Source: Rhodobacter sp. TJ_12
GTDB taxonomy: Bacteria > Pseudomonadota > Alphaproteobacteria > Rhodobacterales > Rhodobacteraceae
Reading direction: 5' to 3'
Assembly: GCF_020023995.1 (NCBI RefSeq)
Contig: NZ_NRRD01000004.1
Span: 62,001-126,000 of the forward strand
Length of the DNA: 64,000 nucleotides
The notes under the pieces were generated by a model that saw nothing but the letters and a program-made list of their open reading frames with translations, had not been told where the DNA came from and searched no databases. Below, in pieces: positions 1 through 10,227 of this stretch (positions are counted from its first letter, which is position 1; every line of letters starts with the position of its first letter). The position numbers were made by a program, and so were the translations under genes.

Positions 1-40
1 TTCCCGCCCCAACGCCCCTTCTGACACAGGTCAGGCAAAG

Positions 41-75
41 AAAAACCCCGCCCCTGACGGATCAGGGCGCGGGGT
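41..75 (-). terminator. Rho-independent terminator after the mraY-side genes
   Basis: A GC-rich inverted repeat (46-57 with 62-74, one bulge) is followed on the minus strand by TTTTTCTTT. It sits about 20 bases after the stop of the small membrane protein gene, so it would end or thin out the dcw transcript before the next gene outside the window. Confidence 0.75.
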
Positions 76-97
76 CGGAAGGCCGGTTGGCTCTGGA

Positions 98-454
98 TCA
101 GGCGCGCTTTTTCAGGCCCGGGCCAAGGATACCGACAAAGCCAAAGACGACGGCCAGCGCGATCACCAAGGGCGTCAGCCCCGGCTGCATCATCGCAAAG
201 ATCAGCGCGACAAGGTCCAGCGCGAGCAGGAAGACCCAGATCGCCATGCGCGCGCGCTCGGGCGTCATCTTGCGGTCATCGGCGCCCACCATGACATCCA
301 GCAGACGGCACAAAGCCAAAAGGCCGATGGTCAGCGCAACGACCGGGCCCCAGCCCAGCGTCAGATTGCTCATCCCCGACAGATCGGCGAAGAGAACAAG
401 AAACGGCAGCATCAGCGCCGTGATTTTCAGCGGGTCGGTGAAGTTCTTGATCAT
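98..454 (-). CDS. small hypothetical membrane protein downstream of mraY
   Basis: Unrecognised 118-residue protein with about four hydrophobic segments (roughly residues 10-25, 33-50, 70-85 and 92-110), so probably an inner-membrane protein. A purine-rich AAGGAAGG ribosome site lies upstream of the ATG. It starts 27 bases after mraY ends and is followed by a terminator, so it is probably the last gene of this part of the dcw transcript. A role in envelope growth is suggested only by its position. No catalytic motif is visible. Confidence 0.75.
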   Translation of the reverse strand: MIKNFTDPLKITALMLPFLVLFADLSGMSNLTLGWGPVVALTIGLLALCRLLDVMVGADDRKMTPERARMAIWVFLLALDLVALIFAMMQPGLTPLVIALAVVFGFVGILGPGLKKRA

Positions 455-481
455 GCGGGGTCCGTCCTTCCTTTCAAAGGG

Positions 482-1564
482 TTACCTGACCTTCAACGTG
501 GCAAGACCGATAAGCGCAAGGATCAGGGAAATGATCCAGAAACGGATCACGATTTGCGGTTCGGCCCAGCCCTTCTTTTCGAAGTGGTGGTGAATGGGTG
601 CCATCAAAAACACCCGTTTTCCGGTGGCCTTGAAGTAAGCCACCTGAATGATGACGCTCAGCGCCTCGACGACGAACAGCCCGCCGACGATGCCCAGAAC
701 AAGCTCGTGCTTGGTGCAAACGGCAATCGCGCCCAAAGCGCCGCCCAGTGCCAAAGAGCCGGTATCGCCCATGAAAACCGCCGCTGGCGGCGCGTTATAC
801 CAGAGGAACCCAAGCCCCCCGCCGATCAGCGCGGCGGTGAAGACAAACAACTCCCCAGTGCCCGGCACGAAATGCACGCCCAGATATTGGGTAAAGTCGG
901 TGCGGCCCACCACATAGGCGATAGAGCCCAAAGTGCCCGCCGCAATCATCACCGGCATGATCGCCAGACCATCCAGGCCATCGGTCAGGTTCACGGCGTT
1001 CGCGGCGCCCACAATGACAAACATGCCGAAGGGAATGAAAAAGAGCCCCAGATTGATCAGCGTATCCTTGAAGACCGGCAAAGCGAGTTGCCATGCCAGA
1101 TCATCGGGATGCACCAGCGCCGCCAAAAGTGACGCCGCCGCCGCCAAGGCCAGCCCCAAAGCCATGCGGGTGCGCCCGCTTACGCCCTTGGTGTTTTGCT
1201 TGGTGACCTTGGCATAATCATCGGCAAAGCCAATCGCGGCATAGCCATAGGTCACGCCCAGCACGATCCAGACATAGGCCTCATCCAGCCGCGCCCACAA
1301 AAGCGTGGAAACCAGCAGCGCCGACAGGATCAGCAAGCCCCCCATGGTGGGCGTGCCCGCCTTGGCCAAGTGGCCTTCGGGCCCGTCGTCGCGGATCGGC
1401 TGGCCTTTGCCCTGTTTGCGGCGCAGCGCATCGATCAGCGGGCGCCCGAACAAAAAGCCGAACAGAAGCGCGGTGAAGAATGCCCCCCCGGCCCGGAAGG
1501 TGATGTAGCGGAACAGGTTGAAGAAATCGCCCCCGTCCGAAAGATTGGCGAGCCAGTAAAGCAT
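482..1564 (-). CDS. mraY: phospho-N-acetylmuramoyl-pentapeptide-transferase MraY
   Basis: Integral membrane enzyme that moves phospho-MurNAc-pentapeptide from UDP to undecaprenyl phosphate, forming lipid I. At 360 residues it has the normal family length, with about ten membrane segments. Family motifs are present: DDYAK near residue 115, NLTDGLDG near residue 193 and the histidine motif HHHFEKKGW near residue 325. The start codon overlaps the murF stop as TAATG, so the two genes are translationally coupled. It is the usual dcw neighbour of murF. Confidence 0.98.
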   Translation of the reverse strand: MLYWLANLSDGGDFFNLFRYITFRAGGAFFTALLFGFLFGRPLIDALRRKQGKGQPIRDDGPEGHLAKAGTPTMGGLLILSALLVSTLLWARLDEAYVWIVLGVTYGYAAIGFADDYAKVTKQNTKGVSGRTRMALGLALAAAASLLAALVHPDDLAWQLALPVFKDTLINLGLFFIPFGMFVIVGAANAVNLTDGLDGLAIMPVMIAAGTLGSIAYVVGRTDFTQYLGVHFVPGTGELFVFTAALIGGGLGFLWYNAPPAAVFMGDTGSLALGGALGAIAVCTKHELVLGIVGGLFVVEALSVIIQVAYFKATGKRVFLMAPIHHHFEKKGWAEPQIVIRFWIISLILALIGLATLKVR

Positions 1565-3015
1565 TACTCTTTTCCCTTGAAAGCTTCCGCCGCGCCCGGT
1601 TGACCCAGTTTGCGCAACGCGTCAACCACGAGGCTGACCTTCGAACCTTTCGAGCCCTTCACCAGCACCACATCTCCCGCATCTACGAGGTGGGGGGCAC
1701 GCGCGGCGAGATCCTTGGCGGATTCGAACCACTCCCCCCGTTGGTCGCGCGGCAAAGCCTCGAACATCTGTTTCATTCTGGGGCCCGCCGCGTGTATCAC
1801 GTCGATTATTGCCATTGCGGGATGTTCGGCAATTGCGGCATGGAGCCGCCCCTCCTCGGCGCCCAGCTCCAGCATATCCCCCAAAATCGCGACGCGGCGC
1901 CCCCGATGGACCCGGCCCACGCCATCGCGCGGGGTCTGCCCGGCCAGCACCTCCAGCCCCGCCGCCATCGAGGCGGGGTTGGCGTTGAACGCATCGTCGA
2001 AAAGATCGAAGCTTTGCGCCTCGTCGATGATATCGAGCCAGACCCGCTCGCGCGCCCCGCGCCCTGCAGGCGGCACCCATTGGCCAATATCAAGCGCGGC
2101 AATGGCGGGGTCCGCGCCCACCGCACCCGCCAAGGCAAGCACGCCCAAAGCGTTGTTTGCAAAGTGCTTTCCGGGCGACATCACCTTGAACAGCAGCGGC
2201 ATACCGGCCTGTTCGGCCTGTACGATCGTGGCATCGCCCCGGATCGTCGTGGCACATAACAGGTGGTCTGAGCCGGGCGCAGGCCCAAAGGTAACGACAT
2301 GGGCGGCCTGCGCGCGCGCGGCCTCCAGCAACAGGTCTGTCACCGGCAAGCCCGTGGGCACCACGGCGGTCCCGCCGGGCTCCAGCCCTTCGAAGATCGC
2401 CGCCTTTTCGCGCGCAATCCCTTCGAGGTTTTCAAAGGCTTCCAGATGCGCCGCCGCCACGGTTGTGATCATTGCGGCATGGGGTCGCGCCATCTTGACG
2501 AGTGGCAAAATCTCGCCGGGATGGTTCATCCCGATCTCGACCACGGCGAAATTAGCCTCTTGCGGCAGGCGCGCCAGCGTGATCGGCACGCCCCAGTGGT
2601 TGTTGAAGCTGGCCTCGGCGGCATGCACGGTGCCTTGGGCCGACAAGACGGCGCGCAGCATTTCCTTGGTGGAGGTTTTGCCCACCGATCCGGTGACCGC
2701 GATCACCTGTGCCCGCGCCCGCGCCCGGCCCGCGCGGCCAAGGTCTTCCAGCGCGGACAGCACATCGGGCACGATCAAAAGCGGATCGGCCTCGGTGCAG
2801 CCTTCGGGCACCCGGCTGACCAAAGCCGCACAGGCGCCCTTTTTCAGCGCATCGGCCACAAAATCATGCCCATCGCGCACATCCTTCAGCGCCACGAACA
2901 GATCGCCGGGCCGGATCGAGCGGGTGTCGATCGAAAGTCCCGTCGCCGCGAAAGCCTTGGTCGCGCGGCCCCCGGTGGCGGTGGCCGCGTCGTCCGATGT
3001 CCATAAAACTGCCAT
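1564..3015 (-). CDS. murF: UDP-MurNAc-tripeptide--D-Ala-D-Ala ligase MurF
   Basis: Cytoplasmic ATP-dependent ligase that adds D-Ala-D-Ala to UDP-MurNAc-tripeptide, the last soluble step of peptidoglycan precursor synthesis. The 483 residues show the Mur-ligase order: an N-terminal substrate-binding domain, a central ATPase domain with the P-loop [10 protein letters not shown] near residue 110, and a C-terminal domain. It begins 2 bases after murE ends and its stop overlaps the mraY start, so all three are one transcription unit. Confidence 0.97.
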   Translation of the reverse strand: MAVLWTSDDAATATGGRATKAFAATGLSIDTRSIRPGDLFVALKDVRDGHDFVADALKKGACAALVSRVPEGCTEADPLLIVPDVLSALEDLGRAGRARARAQVIAVTGSVGKTSTKEMLRAVLSAQGTVHAAEASFNNHWGVPITLARLPQEANFAVVEIGMNHPGEILPLVKMARPHAAMITTVAAAHLEAFENLEGIAREKAAIFEGLEPGGTAVVPTGLPVTDLLLEAARAQAAHVVTFGPAPGSDHLLCATTIRGDATIVQAEQAGMPLLFKVMSPGKHFANNALGVLALAGAVGADPAIAALDIGQWVPPAGRGARERVWLDIIDEAQSFDLFDDAFNANPASMAAGLEVLAGQTPRDGVGRVHRGRRVAILGDMLELGAEEGRLHAAIAEHPAMAIIDVIHAAGPRMKQMFEALPRDQRGEWFESAKDLAARAPHLVDAGDVVLVKGSKGSKVSLVVDALRKLGQPGAAEAFKGKE

Positions 3016-3017
3016 TT

Positions 3018-4502
3018 TCAGATCACCCCATCCAGCGCAGCCACGGCAATCGAGGCCTGCTCTGCATCATCAAAGGGGAAGACATCGGCGCCGATCACCT
3101 GCCCCCGCTCATGCCCCTTGCCCATGATCAACAGCGCATCGCCCGGCCCCAGCGCATCGACGCCGCGCAAGATGGCCTCGGCCCGGTCGCCGACGTCCAG
3201 TGCCTCCGCCCCCGCGCCTTCCATCACCGCCGCGCGAATGCTGGCCGGGTCTTCGGTGCGGGGGTTGTCATCGGTAACGATCACCAGATCGGCATGGGCC
3301 GCCGCCGCCGCGCCCATCAGCGGCCGTTTCGTGCGGTCGCGATCCCCGCCTGCGCCGACAATCGCCACCAAGCGCCCCAAAACATGCGGGCGCAGCGCCT
3401 TGAGCGCGGTCTCCACCGCATCGGGCGTATGGGCATAATCGACAAAGACCGTGGCCCCATTGGCGCGGGTCGCCGCCAATTGCATCCGCCCCCGCACGGT
3501 GGTGAGCTTGGGCAGCGCCTCAAACACCTCGGCCGGTTCCGCCCCACAGGCAATCACCAGCGCGGCCGCGGTCAGCACATTCATCGCCTGAAACCCGCCG
3601 ATCAGCGGCAGGCGCACCAGTTGCGGCCCGCCCAGATAGAGAAACCGCACATCTTGGCCCGAGGCATCGAAGCGTTGCGCCTGAAGCTGAATTTCGCAGG
3701 CATCGGCCCGACCGATCCGCACCACCTTTTGCCCGCGCGCCACCGCCTGCAAGGCCAGATCGGTGCCCTTGGGGTCATCGACATTGATCACCGCGGTGCC
3801 ATCATCGGGCAGCACCCGGTTGAACAGCCCCGCCTTGGCGTCGAAATAGTCTTCGAAGGTTTCGTGGTAGTCGAGATGGTCTTGGGTGAAATTCGTAAAC
3901 GCCGCCGCGCGCAGCATCACCCCATCCAAACGCCGCTGCGCCAACCCGTGTGAGCTTGCCTCCATAGCCGCATGGGTCACCCCCGCCGTCGCCATATCGG
4001 CCAAAAGCCGGTGCAAGGTGACGGGTTCGGGCGTGGTATGGGCCGAGGGCGCGCTATAGGCCCCTTCGACCCCGGTGGTGCCGATATTGGCGGCTTCATG
4101 GCCCAAGGCCTGCCAGATCATCCGGGTAAAGGCCGCGACCGAGGTTTTGCCATTGGTGCCGGTCACCGCCACCATCGTCGCGGGCTGCGCGCCAAAAAAC
4201 AGCGCCGCCGCACAAGCAAGCGCCAGGCGTGCATCTTCCACAACAACCAGCGCGACCGGGGCATTGGCCAAAAGCGGCTTGGCGATTTCTTCGCCCGCGC
4301 GATCGGTCAGCACCGCCACCGCGCCGCGTTCGATCACGCCCTCCAAAAAGGTCGCCCCATGCGCCTTGGTGCCGGGCAGGGCCGCGAACAGATGACCGGG
4401 TTTGACAAGGCGGCTGTCGACCGAAAGCCCGCTGACCGAAACATCCTCGCCCGAGCGGGCCGTCAGCCCCAATGCGCTCAATGGCTTCGCTGTAAGGGGC
4501 AT
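3018..4502 (-). CDS. murE: UDP-MurNAc-tripeptide synthetase MurE
   Basis: Adds the third amino acid to UDP-MurNAc-L-Ala-D-Glu in the cytoplasm. The 494 residues contain the ATP-binding TGTNGKTS motif near residue 116 and the DNPR signature of enzymes using meso-diaminopimelate (DDNPRTEDP near residue 410), as expected for a Gram-negative. The ATG at 4502 fits family length. A gap of about 114 bases separates it from ftsI and shows no gene. Confidence 0.97.
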   Translation of the reverse strand: MPLTAKPLSALGLTARSGEDVSVSGLSVDSRLVKPGHLFAALPGTKAHGATFLEGVIERGAVAVLTDRAGEEIAKPLLANAPVALVVVEDARLALACAAALFFGAQPATMVAVTGTNGKTSVAAFTRMIWQALGHEAANIGTTGVEGAYSAPSAHTTPEPVTLHRLLADMATAGVTHAAMEASSHGLAQRRLDGVMLRAAAFTNFTQDHLDYHETFEDYFDAKAGLFNRVLPDDGTAVINVDDPKGTDLALQAVARGQKVVRIGRADACEIQLQAQRFDASGQDVRFLYLGGPQLVRLPLIGGFQAMNVLTAAALVIACGAEPAEVFEALPKLTTVRGRMQLAATRANGATVFVDYAHTPDAVETALKALRPHVLGRLVAIVGAGGDRDRTKRPLMGAAAAAHADLVIVTDDNPRTEDPASIRAAVMEGAGAEALDVGDRAEAILRGVDALGPGDALLIMGKGHERGQVIGADVFPFDDAEQASIAVAALDGVI

Positions 4503-4616
4503 ATCTGGTGTCCTTCTTTCCCGTTTATGCCATTTATCGGGAAGGCGATGCCTGCGTCAACGCGCCCCGCCCCCGCTGAGCGGCGCATGGCCAGCCCGCA
4601 AGGTGCCATCGTGCGA

Positions 4617-6419
4617 TCAGTGGCCCGAGGCTTTGACCAGTTGAATGCCCTCAAGCGTTTCGGGCTCCACATCGCTGGGGCGCAGCCCCAAGATCGGCGC
4701 GATGCGTCGGATCACCTCGGCCGCCACCGGCACCGCCGTCCAGCCCGCCGTGCGCCGGTTCGCATTGGCGGCAAAAGACGAAGGCTCATCAAGCGTGAGC
4801 ACCAGCACATATTTCGGGTCCGAAGCCGGAAAGGCCGAGGCAAAGGTGGCAATCACCTTATCGTCATAATAGCCGCCTGTCGGGCGCACCTTATCGGCGG
4901 TGCCGGTCTTGCCCGCCACCTCGTAGCCCGGCACATCCGCAAAAGAGGCGGTGCCGCGCGTCACCACTGCGCGCATCATCGCAATCGCGGTGCGCGCCAC
5001 ATCGGGGCGCATCACCTGTTCGCCCGGCGGATGATCGGCGCTGTGGATCAGCGTCGGCGTGACCCGGCGCCCGCCATTGGCAATCGTCGCATAGGCGGCG
5101 GCCAAATGCATCGGCGAGGCGGCGATGCCATGACCATAGCCCACCGTCATCGCCGAAAGCTCGGACCATTTCGGCGGCAACAGCGGCCGGCCCACCGAGG
5201 CTTCGGACAATTCCACCGGCGTGGTCTGCATGAAGCCCAGCTTTTCCAAAAACTCTTGCTGGCGCTCCGGCCCAATCATCTGCACGATCCGCGCCGTGCC
5301 CACGTTAGAGCTTTCGACGATCACATCGGTGACCGAAAGCTCGGGGCCGTAATTGTGGAAATCACGAATGCGGAACTTGCCCCAGACCATGGGCGACTTC
5401 GTTTCAACCTTGGTCTCGGGGGTCACCAGACCCAGCTCCAACGCCTGCGCGGCAGCAAAAATCTTGAAGGTGGAGCCCAGCTCATACACCCCCTGCACCG
5501 CGCGGTTGAACAGCGGGCTATCCGACGCATCCCCCTTGGTCAGCGGCGCGGGCCGATCATTCGGGTCAAAATCAGGCAGGCTTGCCAGCGCGACAATCTC
5601 ACCGGTATGGGCCTCCATCACCACGGCCGCCGCGCCCTTGGCATTCATCAGCCGCATGCCGCCCGCCAGCAATTCCTCCAGCGCCTGCTGCACCGTCAGA
5701 TCAAGCGACAAGGTCAGCGGCGCGCCATTATTGGCCGGATCGCGCAGCCAGCCGTCAAAGGCTTTCTCCACCCCCGCCGTGCCGATGATTTCCGCCGAGG
5801 CGACCCCCTCGGTGCCAAAGCGCGCGCCGCCCAACACATGGGCCGCCAGACGCCCGTTGGGGTAAAGGCGCATCTCGCGCGGGCCGAACAACAGACCCGG
5901 CTCGCCAATATCATGCACGGCCTGCATCTGTTCGGGCGAGATTTTCTTTTTGATCCAGACGAATTTGCGCGACCCGGTGAAATCTTTGCGCAGCCGCTTG
6001 GCATCCAGATCCGGGAAGATGGCGACCAGCTTTTCGACCGTGCCTTCGGGGTCCACCATCATCGGCGGCTGGGCGTAAAGCGCATGCGTTACAAGATTGG
6101 TGGCCAGCACCCGGCCTGCACGGTCGGTGATATCGGCGCGCTGTGCCAAGATCGCCGGGGCCGAGGTGCCGCGCTGCGGCTCTTGCGGGGTGGCCGAAGC
6201 GATCATGCCCATGCGCAGCCCCACCGCCGAAAAGCAGATCATGAAAATGCCCATGACAAGCCACATCCGCCATTCGGCCTTGGCGCGGGCGGCCTCGCGC
6301 CCGGCCTCGCCGCGCGCGCGAATGTTTTCCCGTTCGATCTTGTCGGGATTTTCGCCCTTGGCGCGGGCTTCCAGAATATGCGCCAACGGGCGCAGGGGCT
6401 TGCGTGGTGTCGGGGTCAT
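4617..6419 (-). CDS. ftsI: division-specific peptidoglycan transpeptidase FtsI (PBP3)
   Basis: Septal class B penicillin-binding protein that cross-links peptidoglycan at the division site. The 600-residue protein has a basic cytoplasmic N-terminus, one membrane anchor (about residues 52-70), a dimerisation domain and a transpeptidase domain. The three active-site motifs are intact: STFK with Ser316, SSN at 370-372 and KTG at 504-506. No PASTA domain is present. Its start overlaps the ftsL stop by ATGA, so the two are coupled. Confidence 0.97.
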   Translation of the reverse strand: MTPTPRKPLRPLAHILEARAKGENPDKIERENIRARGEAGREAARAKAEWRMWLVMGIFMICFSAVGLRMGMIASATPQEPQRGTSAPAILAQRADITDRAGRVLATNLVTHALYAQPPMMVDPEGTVEKLVAIFPDLDAKRLRKDFTGSRKFVWIKKKISPEQMQAVHDIGEPGLLFGPREMRLYPNGRLAAHVLGGARFGTEGVASAEIIGTAGVEKAFDGWLRDPANNGAPLTLSLDLTVQQALEELLAGGMRLMNAKGAAAVVMEAHTGEIVALASLPDFDPNDRPAPLTKGDASDSPLFNRAVQGVYELGSTFKIFAAAQALELGLVTPETKVETKSPMVWGKFRIRDFHNYGPELSVTDVIVESSNVGTARIVQMIGPERQQEFLEKLGFMQTTPVELSEASVGRPLLPPKWSELSAMTVGYGHGIAASPMHLAAAYATIANGGRRVTPTLIHSADHPPGEQVMRPDVARTAIAMMRAVVTRGTASFADVPGYEVAGKTGTADKVRPTGGYYDDKVIATFASAFPASDPKYVLVLTLDEPSSFAANANRRTAGWTAVPVAAEVIRRIAPILGLRPSDVEPETLEGIQLVKASGH

Positions 6420-6787
6420 TGCAGATCCTCCTGCCCCCGCGCGGCCACATCAATCGGCGCGCCCAGCCCCATCGCCGCAAAATTGGGCGCCATCTCTTCG
6501 GGCTGCGGATAGGCCACCTGCGCGGCGGTGCCGAATTGTTCGGGCGCCAGCGGCAGCAGCTGCAACGAGGCGAAGTTGAGATTGACCAGTTCGCGCAGCC
6601 GCTCGGGGCGGTTCAAATAGGCCCATTCGGCATTGAGCACGTTGAGCCCCTCTTGCAGATCGGCGATCTCTTGGTTCAGGCTGCGCAGTTCCGCCAACCG
6701 ATCCTTGGTGGCGTAATTGACGTGATAGGCCCAGAAGGCGAGCCCCAAAACAACAAGAGCGGCAAGAAGATAGGAGACGGTCTTCAT
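6416..6787 (-). CDS. ftsL: cell division protein FtsL
   Basis: Small bitopic division protein of 123 residues: one membrane segment at about residues 5-20, then a coiled-coil-like stretch (about 28-60) rich in Leu, Glu and Gln, and a low-complexity tail. FtsL sequences are poorly conserved, so the call rests on size, topology and position between rsmH and ftsI, which is diagnostic in dcw clusters. ATGA overlaps join it to both neighbours. Confidence 0.88.
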   Translation of the reverse strand: MKTVSYLLAALVVLGLAFWAYHVNYATKDRLAELRSLNQEIADLQEGLNVLNAEWAYLNRPERLRELVNLNFASLQLLPLAPEQFGTAAQVAYPQPEEMAPNFAAMGLGAPIDVAARGQEDLQ

Positions 6788-7800
6788 CTGCGGCGATCCC
6801 GATATTTATCATCGTAAAAAACAGGGGCGGGTAGGCCCAAAGTGGTGCGATCCGCCCGGCCTGCGGGGGTTTCGGTGCGCGCGCCCACGCGCAAAATGGC
6901 CGAACGCGCCCGCGGGTTCTCGGCCAGTTCCTGATCGTCGGGGCCGACCCCCTTGCGGGTCAAAAGCGTGAAAGCGGGGGCTTCGGCCTCGGTCACAGGG
7001 GCATACCGATTGCCGCCCCCCGCCCGGCCAGAGCGCGCCTGAAAAAAGCGTTTCACGACGCGATCTTCCAGCGAATGAAAGGTGACAACGGCCAGCTTGC
7101 CACCGGGCTTCAGCGCACGTTCGGCGGCCTCCAACCCTTCGATCAACTGGCCGAATTCATCATTCACCGCGATGCGCAGCGCCTGAAAGCTGCGCGTGGC
7201 GGGGTGGCTTTGGCCAGGTTTCGGGCGCGGCAGGCAACGTTCCACCGTGGCGACCAATTGCTTGGTCGTCTCGTAAGGCGTGGTTTTCCGCGTCTCGCAG
7301 ATCGCGCGCGCGATCCGGCGCGAGGCACGCTCTTCGCCATAGTGATACAGAATATCTGCCAGTTCGCCCTCGTCTGCGGTATTGACCAGATCCGCCGCCG
7401 AGGGCCCCTCTTGCGACATGCGCATATCGAGCGGGCCATCGCGCAGGAAAGAAAAGCCACGCTCGGCTTGGTCCAACTGCATCGAGGACACCCCAAGGTC
7501 GAGCACGATCCCATCCACGCCCTCGGGCGCCTCCGCTTGGGCAACGCTATCCAATTCCGAAAAGGTGCTTTCCACCAGCGTCAGCCGCGCGCCATAATTG
7601 CCCCGCCAGCTTGCCGCCATGTCAAACACCAGCGGGTCACGGTCGATGCCGATCACCCGGCCCGCGCCAGCGGCCAAAAGCCCGCGCGTATAGCCGCCCG
7701 CGCCAAAGGTGCCATCGATCCATGTGCCAAAGACAGGCGCGACCGCCTCAAGGAGCGGTCGCAGCAAAACGGGCACATGCGGGGCGGTGGCGGGCTCCAT
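6784..7800 (-). CDS. rsmH: 16S rRNA m4C1402 methyltransferase RsmH
   Basis: SAM-dependent methyltransferase that modifies C1402 of 16S rRNA in the decoding site. The 338 residues include the N-terminal HVPVLL motif, the SAM-binding [10 protein letters not shown] loop near residue 29 and the family-typical [10 protein letters not shown] near residue 242. It is the second gene of the dcw cluster, one base after mraZ, and its stop overlaps the ftsL start. Confidence 0.97.
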   Translation of the reverse strand: MEPATAPHVPVLLRPLLEAVAPVFGTWIDGTFGAGGYTRGLLAAGAGRVIGIDRDPLVFDMAASWRGNYGARLTLVESTFSELDSVAQAEAPEGVDGIVLDLGVSSMQLDQAERGFSFLRDGPLDMRMSQEGPSAADLVNTADEGELADILYHYGEERASRRIARAICETRKTTPYETTKQLVATVERCLPRPKPGQSHPATRSFQALRIAVNDEFGQLIEGLEAAERALKPGGKLAVVTFHSLEDRVVKRFFQARSGRAGGGNRYAPVTEAEAPAFTLLTRKGVGPDDQELAENPRARSAILRVGARTETPAGRADRTTLGLPAPVFYDDKYRDRRR

Positions 7801-7801
7801 C

Positions 7802-8299
7802 TTAGCCTCCGCTTGCCAACAGGCTCAGCGGGTCGAAATCTTCGCCCACTTCGGCCATCAGTTTTTCGAGCCGCGCCGCATCCACTTCGGCGAAAGTCTC
7901 GGGGTTCCAAATCTCAAAGGTTTCGCCCATGCCCGCGAAATAGGCATCTCCCGCCAGCTTGAAACGCTCCCGCAGGTTCGCGGGCAGCACCAAGCGGCCA
8001 TCTGGGTCAATCTCGGTCGGGTGGGCCTTGTTCAGCACAAAGCGCTGCAAAAGCGCGCGGTTCGGGTCATTGTAAGGGCGCGCGTTGATCGCCTGCGCCA
8101 GCTTTTGAAACCCGTTGAACGAATGGACCTGCAACATCTTTTGGCTGTCGGCGCCGTAAACGATGACAAGGCGGGGACGTTTGGTGACAGCGGCTTCCGG
8201 GTCGCCTTCTTCAAGTTCACGACGAAACAGGGCGGGGATCGACACGCGTCCCTTGCTGTCCACCTTGAAGGTGTATTCGCCGATGAACATTCCCGCCAA
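7802..8299 (-). CDS. mraZ: transcriptional regulator MraZ
   Basis: First gene of the dcw cluster, encoding a DNA-binding repressor with two AbrB-like domains. The domains are seen as [16 protein letters not shown] at the N-terminus and [14 protein letters not shown] in the middle. I chose the TTG at 8299: AGGAG at 8308-8312 is 8 bases upstream, and the resulting N-terminus (MAGMFIGEY) matches the length I recall for relatives. The ATG at 8290 is the alternative, but its SD is poor. The product is 165 residues. Expression is probably controlled by the leader terminator just upstream. Confidence 0.93.
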   Translation of the reverse strand: MAGMFIGEYTFKVDSKGRVSIPALFRRELEEGDPEAAVTKRPRLVIVYGADSQKMLQVHSFNGFQKLAQAINARPYNDPNRALLQRFVLNKAHPTEIDPDGRLVLPANLRERFKLAGDAYFAGMGETFEIWNPETFAEVDAARLEKLMAEVGEDFDPLSLLASGG

Positions 8300-8342
8300 G
8301 GCGGTAACTCCTGTCCCGTTCCCCCGCGATGGCCCGTTATGG

Positions 8343-8381
8343 AAAACGGCGGATCGAGCTGCTGCCACTGCTCGATCCGCC
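8343..8381 (-). terminator. leader terminator upstream of mraZ
   Basis: A perfect 12-bp stem (8370-8381 with 8348-8359) encloses a 10-base loop and is followed on the minus strand by GTTTTCC. It lies about 44 bases before the mraZ start, inside the leader. Partial termination here would release a short RNA and lower dcw transcription. Confidence 0.85.
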
Positions 8382-8536
8382 GCCCTCGTCCCATCTCTGG
8401 GCTGTCCGGTCTGCACGCGCCACCTGGGGGGATGTCTGCTCGCCCGCGCGCCGGATCTCTTTCGTTCGTGAAGCGGGTGCCTGTATGAAACCTGGCTTTT
8501 GCGCCGTGGGGTCTTGGTGCCCCTTGCCCGTCTTCC
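8343..8536 (-). ncRNA. upsM: UpsM-like sRNA from the dcw leader
   Basis: In Rhodobacter sphaeroides the dcw mRNA has a long leader (268 nt reported) whose internal terminator yields the abundant sRNA UpsM (206 nt). Here the terminator lies about 44 bases before mraZ, and the best promoter upstream would give an RNA of about 190-195 nt, close to that layout. The 3' end is well supported by the hairpin. The 5' end is inferred from a weak promoter. Reported biology includes RNase E cleavage after pairing with the sRNA StsR. Homology by position, not by alignment. Confidence 0.65.
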
Positions 8537-8544
8537 GTGAACAA

Positions 8545-8574
8545 GTGATGCCATGGCACAGAGTGGGATTTCAA
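8545..8574 (-). promoter_or_regulatory. candidate promoter of the dcw leader/UpsM
   Basis: TTGAAA (8569-8574) is followed after 18 bases by the weak -10 CATCAC (8545-8550). The spacer contains CCATGG, so a heat-shock-type sigma factor is also conceivable. The placement agrees with the leader length expected from R. sphaeroides. The match to consensus is only moderate. Confidence 0.35.
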
Positions 8575-8731
8575 GGGAAATTTTGGGCAATCATGGAATC
8601 TGCGCCCCTGCATGTTGTTTCTGGCGGGCCCCAAACGCAAGAGTTTGTGCCGCGCACGCCCAAAATCTGCGCATAAATTGCGAAGGTATATAAAATGCAC
8701 ACAAGATATGGGAGAGGTAGCACATCCCAGA

Positions 8732-8932
8732 CCGCACCCCATGAAGTGGGGGCATTTCCCATTATTTTGCGGCACAGCATCCGAGAACAGCGCGTCTGAC
8801 GGCCAAAGCCCCCAGAAAGCCCCCCATTCACACCAAAACACGCTCAGGTGATTCGGTGTGAGGCTGACGGTTTTCGCCAATGTCCCGTGATTTCCCATGC
8901 CCCGCGCGCGCCCGCACCCCATGATTTCCCAT
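8732..8932. repeat. repeated TGGG-containing motifs upstream of the dcw leader
   Basis: CCGCACCCCATGA occurs at 8732-8744 and 8912-8924. TGATTTCCCAT occurs at 8888-8898 and 8922-8932, with a shorter ATTTCCCAT at 8754-8762. On the minus strand these read as ATGGGAAAT and TCATGGGGTG, i.e. TGGG-type half sites resembling those bound by MraZ in other bacteria. The 8600-9004 stretch has no supported gene. Confidence 0.5.
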
Positions 8933-9004
8933 AGCGTGTCGCCCGCCCCATCGCGGTCATGGCCGAGAAATCGCAACCGGGCCCTGCCCCGCCACGCAGC
9001 GCGC

Positions 9005-9664
9005 TCAGGGGGTGGGATCGACGGGGGCGGGATCGGAGGGCGCGGAACTGCTAGGCGCAGGATCGGTGGGCGCGGGCACGCCCCCCCACCGCACAAGCCC
9101 CATTTCCTGCGCCGCGCGCTGCGACAAAACCGGGCTGATGAGGCCGCGCTGCGCCTGATACTGGCGCACGGCCTCTTGGGTCTCGTCGCTCAACAGCCCC
9201 GTGATCGGCCCCCTGTAATAGCCCCGCGCCAACAATGCGCGTTGCAAGGTGGCAATCAGCGCAGGCGTCATCTCGGCGGCGCAGACGCGCTGAAACCACA
9301 TCTTTTCCCCACCCTCGACGATGCGCGCATGGGTGGTGGTGCGATAGCCCGCCGGGCGGGTGACCTCGCCGGTGGTTGGATCGCGTTGCTCGGGCGTGAC
9401 CAGCACATGTTCGGTGACCGTTTCCACCACGGCGGGGCGGAATTGTTCGGTGAAACAGCCCGGCGTATCGGGCCCCGGCGCCTTGGCCAGCCATTCGCCC
9501 GCAAGGGAATCTCTGGGCCCGGCGGCGACAATTTCGGGCGCGTCGTCCGGCGGCACGGGCGTGCTTTGCGGCTCGGCCATCGGCCCACAGCCCGACAAGC
9601 CCCACAGCCCGGCCCCCAAAAGCGCCGCGGGCAGAGCAGAAATGGCGAAACGAACGGACGGCAT
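9005..9664 (-). CDS. lipoprotein with a C-terminal peptidoglycan-binding domain
   Basis: 219 residues. The chosen ATG gives a clean lipoprotein signal peptide ending in LSGC (lipobox Cys about residue 26); an upstream in-frame start would bury it. A middle region of no recognised fold is followed by a peptidoglycan-binding-1-type repeat (about residues 130-175, with LQRALLARGYY and GLLSDETQEAV) and a Pro/Ser/Asp-rich tail. It is probably an envelope protein anchored in the outer membrane that contacts peptidoglycan. It ends about 700 bases upstream of mraZ. Confidence 0.85.
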   Translation of the reverse strand: MPSVRFAISALPAALLGAGLWGLSGCGPMAEPQSTPVPPDDAPEIVAAGPRDSLAGEWLAKAPGPDTPGCFTEQFRPAVVETVTEHVLVTPEQRDPTTGEVTRPAGYRTTTHARIVEGGEKMWFQRVCAAEMTPALIATLQRALLARGYYRGPITGLLSDETQEAVRQYQAQRGLISPVLSQRAAQEMGLVRWGGVPAPTDPAPSSSAPSDPAPVDPTP

Positions 9665-9666
9665 GA

Positions 9667-10167
<501 letters not shown>

Positions 10168-10227
10168 TCCAGCAGGCTTGGGCCCCTTCCGGCCCCACAT
10201 GGCACGGGTGCGCCCAAGCGGCGCGCC

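Noticed and set aside
3972-6512. Long open frame (846 codons) on plus opposite murE/ftsI
   Set aside because: His/Arg/Gly-rich translation, antisense to murE, ftsI and part of ftsL with intact motifs.
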